Below the pieces are notes generated by a model. That model saw only the letters and a list, made by a program, of their open reading frames with translations. It ran no database searches and was not told the DNA's origin. Positions 1-10,680 of a stretch of 64,000 nucleotides of DNA are shown one piece after another; position 1 is the stretch's first letter; each line of letters starts with the position of its first letter. Source of the DNA: Gnetum montanum (taxonomy: Eukaryota > Streptophyta > Gnetopsida > Gnetales > Gnetaceae); assembly GCA_015680685.1 (NCBI GenBank), contig MNCI01036469.1:18183-82182 (forward strand). The letters are read 5' to 3'. Position numbers and translations under genes: made by a program.

Positions 1-1365
1 TGTGGTTTTCAACCACCTCTATTGCTCTAAATGCATCCTAGTATTGCATGACAACCATTGTGGCACCTTCACTAATTTCTAATTGTACTTGGAATGATGC
101 AACATTTCCAGAGATCTATTATGACTAGTGTGATTCTCATCCTTATGTTTGAATTGAGACCTCATTCCTTGTAGGATCAATTGATATGGTGGGTTGTATA
201 GCATCTTCGATCACCTTGAAGAGATTGGCCTCATCTCTACTTCTCTAACTAACCGTCTTTGTGATGGCCTTGAGATGGCTCATTGATAGTTGGTAATCTT
301 GCAATAGCAGTGGAAGTTGCTAGTCTTGTTAGCCTGTGGGCTACATGCTAGGCCTTACTTGTTGTTGTTGGCTAAGCCTTGTGTCTAGAAGTTGGCTAGG
401 CCCTACCGTTTGAGGTGTAGTGGGCCCAACCATCTATTCTTGTTCAGGCTCCAACATCTCACCAACATCTTTTCTTGGTGCTAGTGGCTTAAGTAGTTCA
501 ACATATGAAGCATTTTGAGCTTTTCTAAGGACGTCATTAGTGTAGCCTAGAATTCTAGCACATTGACACAACTTCCTAATTAGACATGAAAAGGGTAGTG
601 CAAATTTTCCTATATTTTGTTCTTCAAACCACCTTAATATTTTTGTTAAATATAGATGGGGCAAATTGGCATCAACCTTGCCCATCAAAATTGCACTACC
701 TTCGCTACATAGGTAGAAATTCTATTTAACCCCTTCATTAGGAAAATATGATAGGTTCCAATTTTAAAGTAAATTCTCTCTTCAAGGATTAACTCTTCAT
801 ATATCTTATCTTCTTTGCCGTACACCGTTTTTAACCACACTTTTCTTACATATGCATCAAAGAAAATGGACAAATGGACAAATGAGCAACTTTAGAAGAT
901 TTAGAATTTCCACAGTGGCCTTTGTGAAGAAATCAACTAAAATTCCATCAATATCAATGGTGGTTCCTTCTTCTTTATTGTGCAAAAATTGATAGGTTTT
1001 ACCCAAATACCATTCTCCACTCTTTGAGAGGATAGGCCATAGTGGATATCCCTTGAGTAAATCCTTAACTAGTTCAAGGGTGAATTCTGTAAAAGGCCCA
1101 AAATTAAGTTCTACAATCATGGTAAAGGATGTGGACCTTTCTTGAATGGCTTGACCACATTCTAGGGACAATGTGAGATGTTGTCCTTGTTCTGGTGCCC
1201 TAACCTTTCCATCTTCTTCTTGGCCATATTGTGCAATGATAGGGATTTCCTGATGAATGTTGAATGATTGTGCCTCCTGTTCTACATGTTCCACATGAGG
1301 TCCTTGGCCTTTGCCTCTTCTCAGGCATTTAGCTAAACCTTGAGAAGGTCCTTGTTATCCTCATT
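1..1365 (-). pseudogene. Extra ORF of Athila-like element 1, broken
   Basis: A minus-strand coding remnant runs from an ATG near 1365 to the window edge, in pieces of 145 aa (857-1294), 62 aa (685-873) and 84 aa (434-688) that lie in two frames, so frameshifts and stops break it. I do not recognise the family. Visible features are a short basic N-terminus, a middle piece rich in aromatic residues with GEWYLGKTYQF, and a Pro/Glu-rich end. The same order of segments occurs in element D (55300-57195), so it is a repeated component of this retrotransposon family and not a host gene. It lies downstream of the gag-derived region and toward the 3' LTR, the position of the env-like ORF in Athila elements, but no membrane segment or signal peptide is evident. 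The sequence before the ATG reads TTACAG, which could be a splice acceptor. Confidence 0.55.
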
Positions 1366-1890
1366 TAGGGGTCATCTGTAATCACAAAACGATCAATTGT
1401 TAGTAAGGTTACTTAAAGAAATTCAATTATCTCATACCTTACTCATTTCCTTTAATAAATGTTTAATTCTTTGCTTAGTGTGATTTTAGAGTTAAACATT
1501 TTTCAAGGAAGTTCCCCTAAAAAACTTTAATGTTAGGCCTGATCTACTCAGGTGACTCCTATAATAATTTAAATGATTTTGGTGAAGGAAGAAAATTAGT
1601 TTGGCATGAGTTTTTAATATTTCCTAATAGTACTTACCCCTATGATATCCTTTAGGCGATAACAAATTTTGAAAAAGTTATGTGCAAATTCTACTGTACC
1701 CCTTCCCCATGACTAAGTTAAACACTTTGGGTTTAATTAGGTTCAATCAAAAAAAGATTGGAGGGTCAAAGAGAGAAATATTAATGGTTGAATTTTAGAC
1801 TCTCAAATCGCTAAAAATCATGAAAGAAAATTTGATAAACTCCCCTCATGTCAACTATTGAAAATGACTTCTGTAGTGCATGGGGGTCCC
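1366..1890 (-). other. Leader between internal promoter and extra ORF
   Basis: No ORF is supported here. On the minus strand this would be the 5' leader of the extra ORF. It contains a purine-rich tract at about 1695-1716 (read on the minus strand as a CATGGGG-type run) resembling the polypurine tract next to the 3' LTR of element E. The corresponding stretch of D is 57200-57700. Confidence 0.4.
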
Positions 1891-1985
1891 ATATATATAC
1901 TTTTTATAGATGCAAGATCGCGTATGCGATAGCACATACCCAATATCACATCAGACCTGATACCAAGTACCCGATATTGCATCCT
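1891..1985 (-). promoter_or_regulatory. Internal LTR-like promoter upstream of the extra ORF
   Basis: On the minus strand a TATA-like run covers 1891-1909, and immediately upstream of it (1917-1980) lie imperfect palindromes such as atcgcgtatgcgat, followed by caatatcac and cgatattgc. The same arrangement of TATA box plus ATATCG palindromes occurs in the U3 regions of the LTRs of this family. Here it sits in internal sequence about 535 bp upstream of the extra ORF. Element D has a TATA-like run at a similar distance. It could instead be a fragment of an LTR, but no LTR ends are visible. Confidence 0.4.
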
Positions 1986-3645
1986 ATCCAAAATAGGGTA
2001 CTTAGTAAAAGTGATGATTTTTCAAGTTTTTACAGCCAAAAATGAAGATTTGTGGGAAATTTGAAAGGTCTAGGATAATGTCAAGTGGAAATTAAGGCAC
2101 TGAAAGTGTAATGGAGTGGAGTTATACAATGAAGTTCTTTGAAAAGGATGAGGAAAAAGAACATGTAATGGTTCTAAGAAAAGTTTGATTACAATGATGA
2201 CAAAGGAAAGAATAGAGTTGGAAATGGAGTACTCAGAGGGTATTAAATGATGTGGTAGTGTGCACAAGTACAAATTGCAAAAGTCATGCAAGTGGATCCT
2301 CCCCAAAGCAGGTTCCAACCTATCATGCCCTTACATAACCACAACTTAAAATGTCCATAGGCACTAGAAGGGTTAAATGCAATCTACACCTATGTAACAA
2401 AACACACACATGTAAGATACCAGCATGATGAGGTATGAATTCTATGCAACACAAGACACAAGTTAGAAGTACCTAGATTGTGAGATGAGATGAATTGTAG
2501 AAGGGATTGCAGAGATTAGGACGTGAGGTAACTTATCCTAGGCATAATGAATCCTATGTGTTGTGCGTGGTAAAAGTACCATTATCTTTCACTCCAAGAT
2601 CAAAACCAAGTCCATACCTCTGATCAGTAACATTGCATTATTTTGTCCCAATGATAGACAACCATAAGAGCATCATGATAGCAAGGTGTAAAATCACTTG
2701 GTATTCTGTGCAATGGAGGAGTGATTTGAATTTATTTGCAGCACATTTTTCTTGTGCTTTTCTTTTCTACTTCATTTCTTTCTTTTTTTCTTCTTTTGGT
2801 TGCTTTTGTGCTTGGTCTTTCTCAAAGGTGATCTCGAGAAGCCACTAACCTTTAGGCAAGGTGCATGTCTTTCTAGTGGGACCCCCTAGAACAACATTGT
2901 GTTCTCTTCTTGAGTGCCTTTATTACCACTCTTACTCCCATTGTTCATTAGATTTACAAGGATCTTAGTACAACCAAGCTACATGATAGCATACACAAAT
3001 GTTACCAAAGGGAATCCACAAGTCCCCTTGATGTCACACCCTTGTCATTCCCTCTTAGTCTATTACTCTTTGTTCTAGGCATAATGGGTACAAAGTTACT
3101 TACATTTTGATGATAACAAGAATATCATCGTGCCCATAGTAGAACCTCTTATTAATAGAATGGATGGGTGGATGTTGTGGGATCACTGTTGAAATAATTA
3201 GTCACTTGTGATTTGATAACATATAACAACACCTCAAACAATTGGTTACATGAGTATTTTATTCACATATGAGATTACCCACAAAAAGATAAAACAACAA
3301 ATTGGAAAACAAGAAATTAGAAAACAAAAAATTGTAAAACCAAAGAAAAGGAAAAACATTTACCAATTCTACTTGTTAGAATGGGGGGTATCCCCCATGA
3401 ATAAACCTTTAATCATTACAAGAATTAATAAATGAATGTATATTGGAAATATTGGGGGTCCAGTCATATCCAAACCATCGGGTGTCTTTTGATGTGGTGG
3501 GGGTTCACACACTTGATTAAAGTAGGCATAGTGGGGTAGATTATAAGATGTGGTCATGTGATAAGAAGCTAATCCACTATGGCACTCGTGACCATAAGAC
3601 GGTATGCAAGGATCAATATGTGTTCTCACGGTGTTATATTCATTG
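1986..3645 (-). other. Non-coding 3' spacer of element 1
   Basis: This 1.6 kb holds no supported gene. It contains blocks shared with the other Athila-like elements. One, around 2295-2340, reads cctccccaaagca and recurs near 22326, 58140 and 61661. A second, around 2845-2890, recurs at 58605-58650 and inverted at 45916-46132. A third at 3000-3060 recurs at 58800. These mark the spacer between the gag/pol region and the 3' part. Confidence 0.55.
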
Positions 3646-3648
3646 GGC

Positions 3649-5714
3649 TATGTGGTTGTTGGAGTGTTAATTAGTGGCTTGGACAAGGTAACAGGAGGTG
3701 TTGAGTTTGAAGAGGAAGGTGCATCATAGTGTTGGGCTCGTGATGAGTTGGAAGATGTAGTGTTTTTAAAATCGTGTTGTCTCTTTCTATGGCCATGCCT
3801 AAAGAAAGGATACTTCCAACGTTGTGGAGGACTCCCATTGCTATTGATAGTAGTAGCAGAAGTAATGTTCATTGGTTGGTGCTGTGGTGTAAAACCTTCT
3901 AGTACAACTGGTGGCGATGTAGAAGGAGGTGAAGGATGAGAATATTGAGAGTAAGGAGAAGTGTAAGGAGCATGAGGTGGTGATCCAATAGAAGAGGACA
4001 TGGATTGATGATACTTAGGAGAATGATAATGACAAGGTGAAGTAGAGGATGTTGATCCAGTTGGAGAAACAAGGTGTTGAACATAATAAGCACTTGGTTT
4101 CAAGTGATACAAAGGGTGTGGTCAGTTTGGTGGTGGCCTCCCCCATGAATGGGGGTTTTGCCACTACAATTGAACCTAGAATTTCTATATGAAATCTAGA
4201 TGTAACATTTCCTTCCCAATGCTCATGTAGGTATGACAAGATTGGGCATTGGCCCTTGGGGTGATCATACAAGAAAACATCACATTGATACTTATGATTT
4301 GTAGTTGAGCCCCTATCCTTATTTTCTTCAACCCTACTTTCTGATTATTGAATGATGTTCTTCTTGTTTCTAGGTTTGGTATCCTTTGTTTGTTTTGGTT
4401 GTTAGGGTTATCTTTCATGGTTTTCCCCCTAATAATATTTGCATATTCTCCACATTTTTCATGTACCCACTCCATCATCTTATTGATTTTTTCCTTGATT
4501 TCATCTAGTGATTTTAGTATTGGCAAAGATGGGGACAGTTCCACCTCCTCGAGGTGAGTTAATTTCTCCTCTTGATGATTATGGATCTTCATTATTTTAA
4601 GAGTTTGGTCCTGTTGAGGTTTTTCAACATTCTTCCATTTGGCTATTTCTCCTTCTTCTTTTGCTACCCACTTAATAAGCTCTTGGAGTTAGTGGGTTCA
4701 TAATTCATATAGTTGACTTGGGGCATACATCCCTAGGGTCTTCCTTGTTTCATTACGGAGCCCATCCATGATGTAACACATTAGCCTTTCCTTGGAGAAC
4801 TCATGGCCTAGGCATTTGTTCAACAAAGAGTAATATGTTTCTAAGGCCATGTCCAAGGGTTCATGTTCCCCTTGTTTCCACTCTTGGATTTGTCTCCTCA
4901 AGGCTGACACACTTGCACAGGTTTGATATCTTTCATTGAAGAGTTTCACCATTGTAGGCTAACAACGAATTGAATTTGGTTTTAAAGACTTGTACCATAC
5001 TTTTTCCAAGCCAACAAGTGTCATGGGAAAGAGCTTAGGCCTTTGCCATCTATTCTCAATGTTATTCCATGAAGATGCATCATAGAAGGCTTGTAAATGA
5101 TGTTGTGGATCTAAATCATAGCCTCCAAAGAACTTAGGAAAGTTGTTTAAATCAAGCCTAGGTAAGTGGCTTTTCTTACCATGCCTATGGAACATCTGGA
5201 CGGCCTCTATTATATGCATTAGGCTCTTGGTGGTTAGCAGGGGTTCATCATCACTAAGTAGGTTGTGAGTTTGTGAGTTGAGATGATGTTGTCTCTGTTC
5301 ATGTTGGCATTCCTGATTTTGTCTGTGGGTTTGATTTTTATTTCTACATCGACATCTTAAGGAATAGTCATCTACATCACACCTCAAAATTGAAAGAGCA
5401 AAGGAAGATAGGGGACTGGAAGACTCATCATGACTTTTGTAGGTCTCCCAATCATCCCTTGATCTACTCTTGTTACCCATTAAGAAGGTCCTAGGCCTTA
5501 CGGGCCCCCTCATCCTAGGAGATGTCCCATCTTCACTATAGGTATCTAAGTTGGATGACAAAAGTCCATGAATATCATTGGGATGTCTATGAACATATGA
5601 AACTCTTACATAGGATTGAGTACTCCAAACTTCTTCTTCGTCATAAATTTCATTGGTTCTCCAATGAATTACCTAACTAGATGTTGTGTTATTGCTATCT
5701 TGTGAAAGAGACAT
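3649..5714 (-). pseudogene. gag: gag of Athila-like element 1, broken
   Basis: Gag polyprotein remnant, which in an active element would form the virus-like particle. The ATG at 5714 lies about 120 bp downstream of the PBS, and the N-terminus (MSLSQDS) parallels the MSSSH starts of the other copies. The retrotransposon gag domain is visible at 4700-5160 (FPKFFGGYDLDPQHHLQAFYD, then about 30 residues on a LFPMTL-W-like core, then the MVKLFNERYQ segment). The C-terminal part (3649-4112) is Pro/Ser/His-rich and of low complexity. Stops and frame changes split it into at least four pieces. No protease, RT or integrase follows it, so this copy is gag-only apart from the extra ORF. Confidence 0.75.
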
Positions 5715-5831
5715 TGTTGTAAATTATGTATGAATTAATTGAATTGAATTTATTTATTTGAAAGATATATCATTAATATCCTATTACAACAATCCTGTAT
5801 GATATAACTAATCTACATAACTAGCAACATC

Positions 5832-5848
5832 CTCAGCAATGACGCTAA
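5832..5848 (-). other. PBS, Asp-tRNA type, element 1
   Basis: Directly inside the LTR end the minus strand reads TTAGCGTCATTGCTGAG, a diverged form of the TGGCGCCGTTGCC-type site typical of Athila-like elements that prime with tRNA-Asp. The copy in C, TTGGCGTCATTGCCAGGG, is closer to the canonical form. Confidence 0.6.
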
Positions 5849-6594
5849 TGATGAGTAGCAAGTTATCCCTATGCTCAATCATACAAATATGAGTGTGTAT
5901 GTGCAATCTAGTTGAACTTCATGGACAAGCTAGTTGTGGCACCTAGATAGTTATACATTGATCATAGTTCACTATATTCCCACTTGGACTAGTATTTGCT
6001 TTGTCATGTATGATTTAGTCCAAAGTGAGATGTATGATGTGGTTTCCACTACTATGCTACTCCTAAGGATAATGAGAGATAACTTAATTAAGCTAATATG
6101 TAATAGGAAATAAGATCAGCCTAAGTGCGATGAGCATTCCATTCTTAATCATCTGCACACATCTTGGAGTTCATGTATTACTTCTACTATTACCAAGTGC
6201 ACATCACTTGAAACACTACTTAATACACTACTGGGTTACCATGTAGTTACACTTAAATGTTTGTGATTAAGACGTACTCATTCCACATTACAACAGGAAT
6301 AGTAAATGATGATAAAAGAAATATTAACTAAGAAAACAATAATAGATAATAAATAATTAAAAAAAATTAAAAGCTAAGTGAATGCTGCAATGATGGAGTA
6401 ATCTCAATCTTTATTATTGATCATATGCATGTTCAAGTATGTTACACTCAAATAAAGGTTCCATACAAGTACAAGCATCACATTGCAGGCATGCACTTCG
6501 GAAAGGACTAAAAACTAAAAACTGACTAAACACGAAAGACTAACAAAAAGGACTAACTAATGAATTGACAAAATAATCCACCCAAAAAAAGACT

Positions 6595-6599
6595 CCTTC
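6595..6599. repeat. Target-site duplication of B, left copy (CCTTC)
   Basis: The five bases before the left LTR are CCTTC, identical to 13402-13406. Confidence 0.9.
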
Positions 6600-7163
6600 T
6601 GTAACAACATTTTCCCTGAGCACGTTGTTGGGCACCCCAAGAGTTTCCCAAGCAGATTCTAAATCGGGACAAAACTCAAGAGGAATACGCCTCAGCAATC
6701 AACAAGCCTGAAACACATGCCAACAAAAAATATGTTAGCGTTAGCATGTCTCCTGAGCAGTGTTTCATAAACAATATTCGCGATACACTAACATGCTAGA
6801 TAGCACTCCCTTGCTCCACTCACGTGGACACCACGGGGACTACTAGCTGAACCCTCCAGATTCATCACCACGTGCTAGTAGTTGGTGTCATGCTCCAAAG
6901 AGCGCTCGCAACATCCCATAGCATGTTCCATGACACACCTGGTAAAAACACCCCAATGCAGAGTTGAACTACGTAACCCTCCCAGGAAAGGTCCTACCAA
7001 GTGGGGTAATGAGGTAGGTCATAGCCTCCTCTTTCTAATGCATGGAACTGCCATGCCAGTATGGTTCCGAAGACATAAGGAGTGGAGGACCCCTTGTGCC
7101 CCCATGGCCCCTGAACCATGGGGGAGGTAGCAGGCTACCAGCAACCCTGCTACCTCTCTCACA
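6600..7163 (-). repeat. 3' LTR of element B
   Basis: 564 bp. On the plus strand it begins tgtaacaac and ends ctctctcaca, so the element-sense LTR begins TGTGAGAGAG and ends TTGTTACA. It matches 12839-13401 along its whole length. The apparent reading frame inside it is LTR sequence and not a gene. Confidence 0.92.
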
Positions 7164-7179
7164 ATTCTCCCCCACTTAA
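7164..7179 (-). other. Polypurine tract of element B
   Basis: The minus strand reads TTTTAAGTGGGGGAGAAT directly against the LTR start TGTGAG. This is the expected primer site for plus-strand DNA synthesis and it fixes the LTR boundary. Confidence 0.85.
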
Positions 7180-7772
7180 AATGAGTGAAAACCTCGAAGC
7201 ATGGCCTCGGTAGCTTGGGAGGTTGCTACATCAAAACCAAGGGAGAATTTCGTCAATTCCGGGGAAGTACACCCATGCTATTCTGAGTCAAATTCGAAGG
7301 GATATTTGGTTCTAGAAGGTCCAACTACTAGGGCCTAAGGCCGTAAAGCATTTTTCGTTGAACTCAACCATCTTCCTAGGATCCGGACTCATCCTAGCAT
7401 TTGACACCCAAGTCAAGAGCATCACTCCTCAAGACTTGGACTATCCATCCTTTCATACCTGGCCTAATATGCCAAGCTATGAGAGGACATCAAGTGGTCT
7501 ATCATTGCAACATGATAGAATGCATCGACCTAGGGATCCAAGAGTTCCAGGGTGTCCCCTGACTCATTTGATCCAAAGATCTAGGGGTCTTAATTTCAAC
7601 ACTCTTTGAATCTTAAGTCCCATCGCCTATAGAGAACTTTGAATGGCTCCAGGTACATTCCTCCCCTATTTGAGGCCAACTCCCATAGGAATTCACTTTC
7701 GAATCCTATAAGGCACCACATGTCGCACCTCTTCCAATTTTTTTTTCACATGGGAGGTTTCTCCTTCCATCA
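7180..7772 (-). other. 3' untranslated region of element B
   Basis: Sequence between the chromodomain stop and the polypurine tract. No domain is visible on either strand, and the plus-strand reading frame at 7358-7609 has no recognisable features. Confidence 0.6.
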
Positions 7773-7997
7773 TTAGAGTAGCCAAGGTGGGAGGTCAATT
7801 TCTTGCTCCCTACAAAAGTCCAGGATCAAGTTTTCTTGGGACCTCAAGTGCTCCAGTGGTTCCCAGCTATCATCTGAGTTAGGACAATGTTTCCATTGGA
7901 CGAGGAACTCCACTTTCAAATCTACCCCATGGCAGTGGTCCGGAAGTTCCGGATGCATTCTCCTCTCTTTCCTTGTATAGATTGTATACAAGGTCAC
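7773..7997 (-). pseudogene. Chromodomain at the C-terminus of the B integrase
   Basis: The minus-strand frame reads EFLVQWKHCPNSDDSWEPLE, a typical chromodomain core: beta strands with the aromatic W of VQWK, then the DDSWEP turn and a C-terminal helix. In chromoviruses this module reads chromatin marks and steers integration. It lies in a different frame from the upstream pol, so at least one frameshift separates them. Confidence 0.85.
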
Positions 7998-9150
7998 TCT
8001 CTGATTGAGAGGCTTCTCTCTGGATATGGGAATCCATCCGGAAACGGCTTCAGCATGCTGACATGAAAAACTGGATGGACTTAGTCTATATTGATTGGTA
8101 GTTGAAGCTTATATGTTACAGGGTTAATTTGATCAATGATCCAGAAGGGACCATCATAATACCTCATCAGCTTGGAGGTAGTTCCCTATTTTGGTTTAAA
8201 CTGACATGGGTCCAAATTTAGGAGGACCCAATCTCCCACCTTGAACTCACGAGGCTGGCATTTTCGATCAGCATACTTTTTCATTTGTTTTACTGCCCTC
8301 TCCAAATGATACTTTGCTGTATCAACATTTTCAGAACACCTCTTCAAGAATTCATCTGTTGTGGGATGTCAACCCTGCAATGAGGGAGTGACCATATGAG
8401 GGGTAATGGGCTTCCTTCCCATTACTAGTTCTACAGGAGAGAACCCAGTAGCTCAGGACTTCTGGATGTTATAGCTCAGCTAGGCGATCCCTAACAGAAA
8501 TGGCCAATTCTTTTGGTCACTATGAACATAGTGACGAAGGTACTCTTCAAGTACCCGATTCATCCATTCTATCTGCCCATCGGTCTGTGGATGAAAACTT
8601 GTTGACAATTTGAGGGTGGTACCCATCATGCCAAATAGTGCTCGCTAGAAAGCACTTGTGAAGCGTAGATCTTGATCTAAAATGATGCTCATGGGTAACC
8701 CAAAATATTGAACCACCCTGTCAAAATAGTACACTGTCATGTCCTTAGATCAACACTGTGATGGACAAGGAATGAATATGGAAAATTTAGAGAATTTATC
8801 CACCACAACAATAATGCTGCTTAAACCCTAAATATTTGGCAATCTCGTGATGAAGTCCATAGACACTATAGCCCAAGTAAATGGAGGGATTTCTAAGGGC
8901 AGCAGAAGACCACCCAGATGCTCTGTAGACCCCTTATCCTCCTGGCACACTATACATTTCTAGATATAAGCATTCACATCATGGTACATTTTTGGCCAGA
9001 AGAAGGTTCTCTCAATGAGAGCTAAGGTCCTTTACTATCCAAGGTGCCCTGCCCACTGTATGTCATGGCATTCTCAGATGATCTCCTTGCGTAGGCCATC
9101 CCAATCCGAAATGCATATCCGACTATCTCGAAACCAAAGTAGTCCATCCC
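7998..9150 (-). pseudogene. int: Integrase of element B, broken
   Basis: Reading the minus strand, the zinc-binding end (KCIVCQEDK, about 8933-8961) is followed by the catalytic core with VSMDFITRLP (about 8840-8868), ILDQDLRF (about 8658-8686) and the Glu of the LEEYLR helix (about 8540-8560). After these comes a GDWVLL element of the GPY/F type (about 8215-8240) and then the chromodomain. The three acidic residues are still readable, but several stops interrupt the frame. Confidence 0.85.
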
Positions 9151-9898
9151 TCATTTTGAACTGTGATGCTCGCCTAGTTTCTATCAGCTTCATTAAATCA
9201 ATGATATGGGGGTCCCTTTTCAAACCATCTTGAATTCTAGCCAACAACACTTCGTCACATTGAACATGTGAAGTTTGTGGCCCAATGATGGAAAAGAGCT
9301 GATAGGCAGGTTGAGGACGGTGACTTAATGCATTTGCCACCACATTCTCCTTTCCAAGATGGTAAGTCAACTGCAAATCAAATTCAGAAAACATGGCCAA
9401 CCATCGAGCTTGTTTGGGCCTCAGCTTCATTTGGTTCATTAGGTAGCTAGTGGCCAGATTATCTGTCTTTACAAGGACACGACTTCCCAGCAAGTAGTGT
9501 CTCCATGCTCTCAAGTAATGGACAACTACGAACATTTCCTTTTCATGGACTAGCCACCTCTGCTCTATTTGATTTAGCTTTTAGCTTTCATAAGCGACAG
9601 GATGACCTTCCTGTAGCAAGACACCATCAATTGCATTGTCACTGGCGTCTGTGTGAACCTCAAAGGGTTTCGAGAAATCGAGCAACGCCAACACTGGATG
9701 GGAGGTTAAAGCCTCTTTGATCTTCTCGAAGGCTTTTTGACAATTTTCATCACACTCCCATGCAACTTCTTTCTTTTGTAGATTGGTTAAAGGAGCAGCA
9801 ATTCCTGAGAAATTTTTGATGAATTTCCGATAGAAAGTAGCTAACCCCATGAATTGTCTGACCTCATGCACATTAGTGGGAGCGGGCCATTGGCGCAC
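9074..9898 (-). pseudogene. RNase H of element B
   Basis: The RNase H core is recognisable from VHTDASDNAIDGVLLQE (about 9615-9665), the EMFVVVHYLRAWRHYLLGS helix (about 9475-9530) and VKTDN. The connection to RT (QFMGLATFYRKFIKNFSG) lies at about 9800-9860. The two open stretches lie in the same frame as RT and gag; the break between them is an in-frame stop. Confidence 0.85.
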
Positions 9899-10680
9899 AA
9901 CCTCTACCTTCTTTGGATTTGTCTTTACCTACCCATACCCCACAAGATGCCCCAAAAATTTTACCTCTGAGTAGCAGAATTCACATTTTTCTTTCTTAAC
10001 ATACAGCCGATTTTCTCATAGCTTCTCAAGGACCATTTGCAGGTGGAGGGCATGTTCCTCCATTATCTGGATATATATTAGGATGTCATCAAGATAAACA
10101 ACCACAAATTTTTCTAGGAAGGGTCGAAATATCTCGTTCATCAATGTAAAAAATGTAGCTGGTGCATTGTAAAGCCCGAAAGGCATTACAGTCCATTCAT
10201 AAAATCCATACCGTGTTACACATGCAGTTTTTGCTTCGTTCCCTTCTGCAATGCGAACCGGATAGTATCCTTGTCTGAGGTCTAACTGAGTAAAATATCG
10301 AGCCCCTGCCAATTAATCAAACAAGTCAGAAATGAGCGGTATTGGATACTTGTTCTTGATCGTGTGTTTATTTAGTAGTTTATAATCACAACAGAGTCAT
10401 AGCATTCCGTCCTCCTTGGTAACAAATAGTACCAGTGCCCCATAAGGGGATTTTGAGGGATGAATGTATCCCTTGGACATTAAACCTTCAAGCTACTTTT
10501 TCAGTTCCCCCAATTTTGGTCCTGTTAATCGGTATGGCCTTTGGATAGGAGGATCAGTGCCAGGCTGCAATTCGATTTTGTGATCTACTACTCTCCGAGG
10601 AGGAAAACTACTAGGTAGTTCAAGTGGCATCACATCTTTAAACTAATCAAGCACGTGTGCTATGCATGGGTCAACAATAG
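9899..10680 (-). pseudogene. Reverse transcriptase of element B
   Basis: The RT fingers and palm are readable on the minus strand: QPGTDPPIQRPYR (about 10530-10570), YFTQLDLRQGYYPVRIAEG (about 10240-10300), TVMPFGLYNAPATF (about 10150-10190) and the catalytic YLDD (about 10084-10098). Stops replace residues at several places, for example before LAGARYF at 10313-10315. The motifs are those of Ty3/gypsy RT. The frame is the same as gag, so B probably encoded one gag-pol polyprotein. Confidence 0.9.

Noticed and set aside
1891-1990. A complete extra LTR around the internal promoter of element 1
   Set aside because: No TGATGA/TCATCA ends, PBS or U5 words were found on either side, and D has collinear sequence there without an LTR.
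3748-3939. Plus-strand frame MEDVVFLKSCC
   Set aside because: Antisense to the low-complexity part of element 1 gag.
6882-7130. Plus-strand frame of 82 codons, repeated in part at 13280-13522
   Set aside because: It lies within both LTRs of element B on the antisense strand and has no start context or domain.
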